The position numbers were made by a program, and so were the translations under genes. Shown one piece after another: positions 24,829 to 30,996 of a stretch of 55,437 nucleotides of DNA. The notes beneath the pieces are model-generated. The model worked only from the letters and a program-made list of their open reading frames with translations. It did no database searches and was not told the origin of the DNA. Within the stretch, counting starts at the first letter, position 1; the number at the start of each line of letters is the position of its first letter. The DNA comes from an uncultured Eubacteriales bacterium (GTDB lineage Bacteria; Bacillota; Clostridia; Oscillospirales; Acutalibacteraceae): positions 1 through 55,437 of the forward strand of contig CAKSQT010000005.1 of assembly GCA_934486755.1 (NCBI GenBank), written 5' to 3'.

Positions 24829-26400
24829 ATGTTAAAAACGGCAAAAAAACTTTTTTGTGTGCTTTGCGCGGCGGCAGTTTTGCTTTCGGTCGCGGTCATA
24901 AGCGCGTCGGCCGCGGGAAGCAGCGTAATGTCTTTCAGCAGCAACAGCATTAATGTCGGCGACAGCGTTACGGTAAAAATCACCGTAAGAACAGACGGCG
25001 CCAAGGATATGTACGGCGTTACGGGTACTGTTAATTATGACCCGAATATGTTTGATTATGTTTCAAGCACCGTGTCGGCAAACGGCGGCGGCGGCGCGAT
25101 AAAATTCGCTCCGACCGCTACGGGCGTTCAGTCGATTGTCGCGGAATTTACGTTTAAGTCAAAGGCAGGCGGCTCGGGAATATTCTCCCTGACCGATTGC
25201 CAATACTCTAACGGCAATGATATAGACGTAACGGGTTCTTCCGCACGAGTTACGGTCAATGACGCGGTGCAGTCTTCAAATGCCGACCTGTCAAAATTGA
25301 GCCTGAGCGCGGGAACGCTCTCCCCTAAGTTCACCCCCGCGGTCACTTCTTATACGGCGACGGTGCCGCACTCCGTGACAAAGTGCAGCGTTTACGCCAC
25401 CGCCGCGGATTCTGCCGCAAAGGTAGAGGTAAGCGGAAAAGCCGCGCTTAACGTCGGCAAGAATACCCGCGTTGTAACGGTCACCGCGCCGAGCGGAGCA
25501 CAGAAAAAATATACTATTGAAATAACAAGAAGCGAACAGGACGAGGTTGAGTCTTCGCAGCCCGCAGACGCGGTTCAGTCCGAACCGACGGCGGAAACAG
25601 GAACTGTCACGGTTGACGGTGCGGAGTATACCGTTGTGTCAGACCTGTCGGGCGTTGCTGTGCTTAACGGCTTTAACGTCGGCACGGCGGACTATAACGG
25701 CGCACAGGTCGCCGTTGCTACCGACGGCACATACACCGTTTATTATCTCAAATCGGCAGAGTCCGAACAGCCTGCGCCGTTCGTTAAAAACGGAGACAGC
25801 TTTGAACCGCTTAAATATATGACAATAGGCGAATCGGTGTATATTTTCACCGACAAAACGAGCGCCGATAAAACTCCCGCGGGATTTTATCCGACAACCG
25901 CTAAGCTTGCGGGATTTTCGGTAAAGTGCTACGCTTTTGAAAACGATAAAATGTCCGATTTTTACATAACCGAATGTTACAGCAACGGGAAATACGGCTT
26001 TTACCGCTATGATACTATCCAGAATACGCTCCAACGCGAGCCTGATTTTAAACTTTCGGAAAACTCAGCAAAGCAAAAGGACGGTTTTATAACCCGATTT
26101 AACTCCCTGCCGAACGGCGGTAAGATAATAGTCGTATGTATGATTCTGACCGCGCTGGCAATAGTTGCGCTTATAGTCGTGTTTATAATAAAAACCGCGC
26201 GCGGCAAATATACCGAATATCCTGAGGCGGACGACGGATACGACGATGTCTTTACCGACATTACCGATACCGACGGCTATGTTTTCGACAGCGTTACTGA
26301 GGACGGCGAGACTGAGGAAATTCAGCAGACCGAAAACGATGAAGCTGAAAACGATGAAGCCGAAGACGGCGAAGAAGAAACATCAAAAACAGAGCAGTAA
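24829..26400 (+). CDS. Membrane-anchored cohesin-domain protein
   Basis: 523 residues. A signal peptide ends near residue 28 (SASA). Residues about 30-140 look like a cohesin: NVGDSVTVKITVRTDGAKD then YGVTGTVNYDPNMFDYVS. A cadherin-like beta-sandwich follows (about 145-230, SLSAGTLSPKFTPAVTSYTA). A further region of about 180 residues is unrecognised. One membrane helix (IIVVCMILTALAIVALIVVF) lies near 428-450, then a roughly 60-residue acidic cytoplasmic tail. It is 14 bases after the dockerin gene, so it is co-transcribed. The ATG at 24829 is preferred over 24820 because aagggg is 10 bases upstream. The cohesin call is by pattern and needs a profile search. Confidence 0.8.
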   Translation: MLKTAKKLFCVLCAAAVLLSVAVISASAAGSSVMSFSSNSINVGDSVTVKITVRTDGAKDMYGVTGTVNYDPNMFDYVSSTVSANGGGGAIKFAPTATGVQSIVAEFTFKSKAGGSGIFSLTDCQYSNGNDIDVTGSSARVTVNDAVQSSNADLSKLSLSAGTLSPKFTPAVTSYTATVPHSVTKCSVYATAADSAAKVEVSGKAALNVGKNTRVVTVTAPSGAQKKYTIEITRSEQDEVESSQPADAVQSEPTAETGTVTVDGAEYTVVSDLSGVAVLNGFNVGTADYNGAQVAVATDGTYTVYYLKSAESEQPAPFVKNGDSFEPLKYMTIGESVYIFTDKTSADKTPAGFYPTTAKLAGFSVKCYAFENDKMSDFYITECYSNGKYGFYRYDTIQNTLQREPDFKLSENSAKQKDGFITRFNSLPNGGKIIVVCMILTALAIVALIVVFIIKTARGKYTEYPEADDGYDDVFTDITDTDGYVFDSVTEDGETEEIQQTENDEAENDEAEDGEEETSKTEQ

Positions 26401-26405
26401 TTATG

Positions 26406-26436
26406 TCGCAGGGTCAGGCAATTCCCGACCCTGCGA
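26406..26436. terminator. Hairpin between convergent transcripts
   Basis: A perfect 10-bp stem (26406-26415 with 26427-26436) with an 11-base loop begins 6 bases after the cohesin stop codon. No strong T-run follows on either strand, so termination efficiency is uncertain. On the minus strand it covers the last codons of the small frame at 26414-26605. Confidence 0.5.
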
Positions 26437-26605
26437 TGAAATCTTTTCTTTCTTCGGGAGTCAGCATCTCAGCCGCAATCGCAAACGCCGAGCGGAACAT
26501 TAAAAATCGGAAAACGGGAGATATGTCCGAATAATACGTTCCGTCGTTGTAATACGGCAGTGAGGAAAGAAAAGCAAGCCTTAAATCAAGTGACGAAAAA
26601 TTCAC
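26414..26605 (-). CDS. Possible small hypothetical protein
   Basis: A 63-residue frame on the minus strand with a GTG start preceded at good spacing by gggaggga, which raises it above chance. The product begins MNFSSLDLRLAFLSSLPYYN and contains LTPEERKDFIAG. I do not recognise a family and see no signal peptide or membrane segment. It converges with the cohesin gene. It could also be a chance frame in a 378-bp gap that otherwise holds only promoter-like sequence for the GH65 gene. Confidence 0.45.
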   Translation of the reverse strand: MNFSSLDLRLAFLSSLPYYNDGTYYSDISPVFRFLMFRSAFAIAAEMLTPEERKDFIAGSGIA

Positions 26606-26735
26606 AAAAATCCCTCCCGATTATATTTTCTCTTATTCTTTTGATATAATGTCAGAGAAATAGCGGAAAGAAAAACAGAATGTGACTATTTTACAAATAA
26701 ATGTCATTATAATGAAAGTAAAAAATTAAAAATGT

Positions 26736-26744
26736 TGATATAAT
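26736..26744 (+). promoter_or_regulatory. Probable extended -10 promoter of GH65-pgmB
   Basis: TGaTATAAT lies 35 bases before the GH65 start; no good -35 is seen 17 bases upstream. A second identical ttgatataat stands at 26641-26650 and a further TATAAT at 26708. The AT-rich stretch between could hold tandem or activator-dependent promoters. Confidence 0.45.
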
Positions 26745-26778
26745 TAAAAAAATAAATTTAACGGAGAGATAATACAAC

Positions 26779-29013
26779 ATGGCAAAGGAAGCAATCAAGT
26801 ATTACGGCGTCGATCCTTGGAAAATAACCGAAACAGGCTTTAATCCCGAAAGGGGCAGGGTCTCCGAAAGTATCTTTTCGCTCGGCAACGAGTATATGGG
26901 AACCAGAGGCTATTTTGACGAGGTCTATTCGGGCGACAGCCTTAAAGGCAGTTACTTCAACGGCGTTTGGGAAGAAAAACCGATTACATATTTTGAGCAT
27001 TTTAAGGGCTTGTCCGAGCGTTGCTGTTTTATGATAAACGCAAACAACTGGATATATACCCGAATTTTCGCAAACGGTGAGGAGCTTGACCTTGCAAAGT
27101 GCAAGGTTGAGGATTTTTACCGCGAGCTTGATATGAAGCACGGTATCGTTACCCGTACCTTCAAGTGGAACGGCATTAAATTCACCTTTGAAAGATTTAT
27201 TTCAATGACCGAGCGCGCAATAGCCGCTCAAAAAATCGTTTTGGAGTCGGACGGATTTGCAGGCGAAATTAAAATCGTTGCAGGCTCCGATTTTACTCCT
27301 TTCCACGAGGAAGAAAACCGCAACTTCTGGCACGAGGTATACAAGGCTGACGGCTGTATAGCCGCCTGCACCGAGTCAAGCGGACAGCGCGTTTACTCCG
27401 AATTTAAGGCGAATATGAAGCCAGACCGCTTCTTTACCGAGGATAAAAAGTCCTGCGCGGAATACAGCTTTAAGCTGACCGCGGGCGAAACAAAGACCTT
27501 TGAACGCCTTAGCGTGAATATAACCGAAAAGGATAAAAACGTTCCCGATAACGAATTTATCAAAAACAGCGCCGAGCGCGCCGCAAAGCTCTTTGCGCGC
27601 AGTTATGACGATTATAAGGCGGACCACGAAAAGTTCTGGGAAAATGTTTGGAGCAAGCTCGACATCGTTATCGACGGCGACGAGGAAAACCAGCAGGGCG
27701 TTCGTTTCTGCATATTCAACCTGCACCAGACCTATCACGGCGAGGACGGCTCGCTTAATATAGGCGCAAAGGGTCTTACAGGCGAAAAGTATTCGGGCTG
27801 GACTTTCTGGGATACCGAAACATACTGCCTGCCGTTCTATATGTTCAATAATCCGCAGGCGGCAAAGAACCTTATTATGTACCGCTATAACACCTTGAAG
27901 CAGGCTATGGACAGGGCAATCGAGCAGGATACCAAGGGCGCTTGCTTCCCGATGGTTACGATAGACGGAACCGAGAGCTGCGGCGTTTGGCAGCACGGCA
28001 ACCTTGAAATTCACGTTACCGCCGCCGTTGCCTATGCGGTATGGCACTATGTCACCAACTTAAAGGATAAGGAATTCCTTTATAAATACGGCGTTGAACT
28101 GCTTGTTCAGGTCAGCCGCTACTTTGCCTCACGCGGCGGATTCAGCCCCAAGAACGGCGATTTCGGTCTTTACGGCGTAATGGGACCCGACGAATTCCAC
28201 ATGATGGTGAACAACAACACCTATACCAACTATATGGTTAAAAAGATGTTCCTTTACACCATAGACGTGATAAACGAAATGAAAGCGGAATGTCCCGAAA
28301 AGATACCCGCGCTTGAAGACGGCGAGCTTGCCGATTGGCAGTATAAAGCCGATAAAATGCGTATCACCTATGATGACGAAACCAAGCTGTTTGAACAGCA
28401 CGACGGATATTTCGACCTCCCGCATATTGACGTAAACTCAATATCGCCCGACCGTGTCCCGATCTACAAGTATTGGGCTTATGACAGCATTTTCAGGGTA
28501 AATATGTTAAAACAGCCCGACGTTGTTCTTATGCTGTTCTTCTTCTCAAAGGACTTTACGCTTGAACAGAAAGAGGCAAACTACGACTTCTATGAGGCGC
28601 GTTGCTTCCACGAAAGCTCGCTGTCGCCGTCAATTCACTCGATAATCGCGGCAGAAATAGGCAAAGCCGATCAGGCTTATGAATACGCAAAGTATGCGAG
28701 CCGTCTTGACCTTGACGATTATAACCGCAACACACATCAGGGTCTGCACGTAACCTCAGCCGCCGCCGCGTGGATGAACATTGTTTACGGTTTCGGCGGT
28801 ATGCGTTCGGACGACGATATGCTGTTCTTCAAGCCTACGCTCCCGAAAGAGTGGAAAGGCTATCAGTTCAAAATACTTTACAGAGGAAAAATTCTTACCG
28901 TTGATATAAGAAACGGCAAGGCTAAATTCACACTTGACGGAGATGCGGAGCCGATAAACATTTGCGGCAACGTATACAATGTCGGAAAAGAGGGCGTTGA
29001 AGTTGAAATATAA
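26779..29013 (+). CDS. GH65 disaccharide phosphorylase
   Basis: 744 residues, the usual length of GH65 maltose/trehalose/kojibiose/nigerose phosphorylases. These cytoplasmic enzymes cleave an alpha-glucoside with phosphate and invert the anomer, giving beta-glucose-1-phosphate. The catalytic Glu is in MGPDEFH (Glu472). Other conserved parts are GWTFWDTETYCLPFY (substrate pocket), GNLEIHVTAAVAYA, and HESSLSPSIHS, which matches the phosphate-site region. The next gene, beta-phosphoglucomutase, fits this product exactly. The pocket variant GTESCGVWQHGNLEIH does not let me choose a substrate, so kojibiose, nigerose, maltose or an oligosaccharide remain possible. Confidence 0.88.
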   Translation: MAKEAIKYYGVDPWKITETGFNPERGRVSESIFSLGNEYMGTRGYFDEVYSGDSLKGSYFNGVWEEKPITYFEHFKGLSERCCFMINANNWIYTRIFANGEELDLAKCKVEDFYRELDMKHGIVTRTFKWNGIKFTFERFISMTERAIAAQKIVLESDGFAGEIKIVAGSDFTPFHEEENRNFWHEVYKADGCIAACTESSGQRVYSEFKANMKPDRFFTEDKKSCAEYSFKLTAGETKTFERLSVNITEKDKNVPDNEFIKNSAERAAKLFARSYDDYKADHEKFWENVWSKLDIVIDGDEENQQGVRFCIFNLHQTYHGEDGSLNIGAKGLTGEKYSGWTFWDTETYCLPFYMFNNPQAAKNLIMYRYNTLKQAMDRAIEQDTKGACFPMVTIDGTESCGVWQHGNLEIHVTAAVAYAVWHYVTNLKDKEFLYKYGVELLVQVSRYFASRGGFSPKNGDFGLYGVMGPDEFHMMVNNNTYTNYMVKKMFLYTIDVINEMKAECPEKIPALEDGELADWQYKADKMRITYDDETKLFEQHDGYFDLPHIDVNSISPDRVPIYKYWAYDSIFRVNMLKQPDVVLMLFFFSKDFTLEQKEANYDFYEARCFHESSLSPSIHSIIAAEIGKADQAYEYAKYASRLDLDDYNRNTHQGLHVTSAAAAWMNIVYGFGGMRSDDDMLFFKPTLPKEWKGYQFKILYRGKILTVDIRNGKAKFTLDGDAEPINICGNVYNVGKEGVEVEI

Positions 29014-29644
29014 AGCAGTCATATTCGATTTGGACGGTGTCATAGTCTGCACCGACGAATGTCATTACAAGGGCTGGAAAAAGCTCGCCGACGAGGAAAA
29101 CATTTATTTCGACCGTGAAATAAATCAGCGGCTCAGGGGCGTCAGCCGTATGGAAAGCCTTGAAATCGTGCTTGAAAGAGCGAAAAAGTCATACACCGCC
29201 GAGGAAAAGGCGGAAATGGCGGAGCGCAAAAATAACTACTACCGCGAATATATCAAGGACTTGACCCCTGCCGACGTTCTTCCCGGCGTTATGGACTTTT
29301 GCGAGTTTTTAAGGGCGAACGGCGCAAAGCTGGCAATCGGCTCGTCAAGCAAAAATACCCCCGCTATCCTTAAAGGTATCGGTCTTGACACCTATTTTGA
29401 CGCGGTGGCGGACGGCAACCAGATAACCAAGAGCAAGCCCGACCCCGAGGTCTTCCTCCTCGCGGCAAAGCTCGTAGGTATCGACCCTGCCGACTGTATG
29501 GTAGTTGAAGACGCCGAAGCAGGCGTTCAAGCCGCTCTCGCAGGTGGAATGGACGTTTTGGGTCTCGGAAATGCGGTTGAAAACACAAACGCAACCTATA
29601 AGGCGTCGGGGCTTAACACTTTTGACGTAGCAAAGCTGAAATAA
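29003..29644 (+). CDS. pgmB: Beta-phosphoglucomutase (HAD family)
   Basis: About 213 residues. It converts beta-glucose-1-phosphate to glucose-6-phosphate, completing the GH65 pathway. HAD motifs are complete: nucleophile and general acid Asp in IFDLDGVIV, Ser in IGSSSKNTP, Lys in TKSKPDPEVF and the acidic pair in VVEDAEAGVQAA. The TTG at 29003 is chosen because agaggg lies 8 bases before it and homologues begin MKYKAVIFDLDG. An ATG at 28979 gives eight more residues but has no ribosome-binding site. It overlaps the GH65 gene by 11 bases, so translation is coupled. Confidence 0.9.
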   Translation: MKYKAVIFDLDGVIVCTDECHYKGWKKLADEENIYFDREINQRLRGVSRMESLEIVLERAKKSYTAEEKAEMAERKNNYYREYIKDLTPADVLPGVMDFCEFLRANGAKLAIGSSSKNTPAILKGIGLDTYFDAVADGNQITKSKPDPEVFLLAAKLVGIDPADCMVVEDAEAGVQAALAGGMDVLGLGNAVENTNATYKASGLNTFDVAKLK

Positions 29645-29670
29645 TTCGTAACGCGTAATGCGTAATTCGT

Positions 29671-29720
29671 AATTCGTAATTAACATATCAGTTTAACGAG
29701 ATAAAAAATTAGAGTTTAGC
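29671..29720. repeat. Left 50-bp terminal inverted repeat
   Basis: These 50 bases are the reverse complement of 30775-30824 with 46 of 50 positions identical. The pair bounds a 1,154-bp segment holding the XRE gene, its divergent partner and internal repeats. A run of short ttcgtaat-like units precedes it (29645-29680). Confidence 0.8.
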
Positions 29721-29744
29721 GATAATAAAATTGAAAAAATGACA

Positions 29745-29799
29745 GGCTCCCTCTGACGAGGGAGCTGTCAACGCAGTTGACTGAGGGAGAGAAAAAACG
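29745..29799 (+). repeat. 55-bp palindromic direct repeat, copy A
   Basis: This block is identical to 30619-30673. It contains two stems: gctccctc-tgac-gagggagc and gtcaac-gca-gttgac. The similarity to copy B extends leftward through aattagagtttagc (29707), so the repeat unit is about 100 bases. It resembles dispersed palindromic repeats I recall from Ruminococcaceae genomes. Confidence 0.75.
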
Positions 29800-29848
29800 T
29801 GTTTTTATGCGTAATTATTCTCTCCACGTTTAGACGTTAGACATTAGA

Positions 29849-29878
29849 AGGCTCCCATCTTTTCAAAGATGGGAGCCT
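29849..29878 (-). terminator. Hairpin terminator after the XRE gene
   Basis: A perfect 13-bp stem (29849-29861 with 29866-29878) with a ttca loop stands 36 bases past the XRE stop codon. The following T-run is weak on both strands (attttg on plus), but the stem is very stable. Confidence 0.6.
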
Positions 29879-29913
29879 ATTTTGCTTGCTAAACTTTATT
29901 TTTTGTTGTTTTA

Positions 29914-30138
29914 TTATCTTTTCGGGAAAGGCATATTTTCAGGCAATCCTAAAATATAATCAGCAGAAACATTATAATATTTGCAAAGGAAAACTAATCT
30001 TTCAATTGGAAGTGGGTGTATTCCTCTTTCATATTTCCCATAATAGCTTACATCAATTCCCATTGCTTTTGCGACTGATTTTTGGTCAAGGTCTTTGTCT
30101 TCTCTCAAATCTCTTAAAATTTCATAGTACTTTTTCAT
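29914..30138 (-). CDS. Small XRE-family transcriptional repressor
   Basis: 74 residues, essentially one Cro/CI-type HTH domain: ILRDLREDKDLDQKSVAKAM then GIDVSYYGKYERGIHPLPIE, ending SADYILGLPE. The start is preceded by aaggaggc, with a TATAAT-like -10 at 30176-30171. It diverges from the 103-residue gene, whose promoter spacer is a perfect palindrome; that is the natural operator for this repressor. It is AT-rich compared with the flanks and lies inside the inverted-repeat island, suggesting acquisition from outside. Confidence 0.88.
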   Translation of the reverse strand: MKKYYEILRDLREDKDLDQKSVAKAMGIDVSYYGKYERGIHPLPIERLVFLCKYYNVSADYILGLPENMPFPKR

Positions 30139-30197
30139 AGGAAATATGCCTCCTTTTGTTTATATTGGCAATTATAGCACGGCAAATAAACTTTCTC

Positions 30198-30227
30198 TTG
30201 ACAAAGGACATATGTGTCCTTTATAAT
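30198..30227 (+). promoter_or_regulatory. Promoter with palindromic operator in the spacer
   Basis: -35 TTGACA (30198-30203) and -10 TATAAT (30222-30227) flank an 18-base spacer that is exactly the palindrome AAGGACA-TATG-TGTCCTT (30204-30221). A dimeric XRE protein bound here would block RNA polymerase. The start of the 103-residue gene is about 38 bases downstream. Confidence 0.8.
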
Positions 30228-30264
30228 ATTTGTGTATATATTTAATTTTTAATGAGGTGTTAAT

Positions 30265-30576
30265 ATGGAATTTTCTGATATGATGAAAAGGTGCAAGTTA
30301 TTAGAAATAAGTAATTATCTTATAGGATACGGCGAATCGGCGGTGGAAAGCAAGGACTTGGATTTTGCTACTGCCATAAGGAATATGGAAAAGCAAACAA
30401 ATAAATTTTTGGAGGAACATTTTGAAGACCAAGAGGAACGCGACGCTGTTTCCAACGAAATGGCAAGCCGAGAAACGGTTACAAGAGGAATATATTTTCA
30501 AATGGGGTTTATAGCAGGAATAAATTTATCAAGAGAAATAGAAAGAAAAACAAAGGAACTTAACAGAAAAAAATAA
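30265..30576 (+). CDS. Hypothetical protein under XRE control
   Basis: 103 residues, soluble and highly charged with helical character, ending in a basic run (ERKTKELNRKK). I do not recognise a family. Visible features are an acidic segment EEHFEDQEERDAVSNEM and TRGIYFQMGFIAGINLS, a possible amphipathic helix. A ribosome-binding site (gaggtg) precedes the ATG. Divergence from a single-domain repressor resembles phage, ICE or toxin-antitoxin style regulation, but nothing in the sequence identifies it as a toxin. Confidence 0.75.
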   Translation: MEFSDMMKRCKLLEISNYLIGYGESAVESKDLDFATAIRNMEKQTNKFLEEHFEDQEERDAVSNEMASRETVTRGIYFQMGFIAGINLSREIERKTKELNRKK

Positions 30577-30618
30577 TATAAATTAGAGTTTAGCAGAGAT
30601 AAAATTGAAAAATTTGTT

Positions 30619-30673
30619 GGCTCCCTCTGACGAGGGAGCTGTCAACGCAGTTGACTGAGGGAGAGAAAAAACG
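30619..30673 (+). repeat. 55-bp palindromic direct repeat, copy B
   Basis: Identical to 29745-29799. With its leftward extension (from 30581) it begins 5 bases after the hypothetical gene. A related third copy in inverted orientation fills 30683-30774 (tttctctccctccg and cctccctcgtcagagggagg). The gap 30577-30996 therefore holds repeats, the right inverted repeat and the promoter of the next gene. Confidence 0.75.
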
Positions 30674-30774
30674 CCTTTTTATGTGAAAAATTTCTCTCCC
30701 TCCGTCTTTTTGCTTACGCAAAAATCCACCTCCCTCGTCAGAGGGAGGCAGGTGTGTCAATCTTATTTTGTCTT

Positions 30775-30824
30775 GCTAAACTCTAATTTTTTATCCTATT
30801 AAACTGATATATTAATTACGAATT
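30775..30824. repeat. Right 50-bp terminal inverted repeat
   Basis: Reverse complement of 29671-29720 with four mismatches. It closes the 1.15-kb island. No target-site duplication is obvious because both ends run into ttcgtaat/attacgaa-like sequence. Confidence 0.8.
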
Positions 30825-30932
30825 GCATTTTGCGTGTTTTCTTCTCGGCGGATAATTGTTTACAAATTCCCCTAAAACCGCATAAATAGGGCGGTTTGGG
30901 GTTGTTAAAAACATTGTTTCGACAATTATCGG

Positions 30933-30960
30933 TTGTATTTTTTGTGTAATGTGATATAAT
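30933..30960 (+). promoter_or_regulatory. Promoter of the LTA-synthase-like gene cluster
   Basis: -35 TTGTAT (30933-30938), 16-base spacer, -10 TATAAT (30955-30960) preceded by TGa (extended -10). It is 37 bases upstream of the GTG start. Confidence 0.65.
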
Positions 30961-30996
30961 TGCAAAGGACTTCTATTTTACAGGAGGAAATTTTCG

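Noticed and set aside
28979..29002. ATG start eight codons upstream for pgmB
   Set aside because: It has no ribosome-binding site; the TTG at 29003 has one and matches the usual family N-terminus.
29914..30576. A toxin-antitoxin pair
   Set aside because: The genes are divergent, not an operon, and the 103-residue protein shows no toxin motif.
29671..30824. A CRISPR array
   Set aside because: The repeats are few, not regularly spaced and separated by genes; no cas gene is present.
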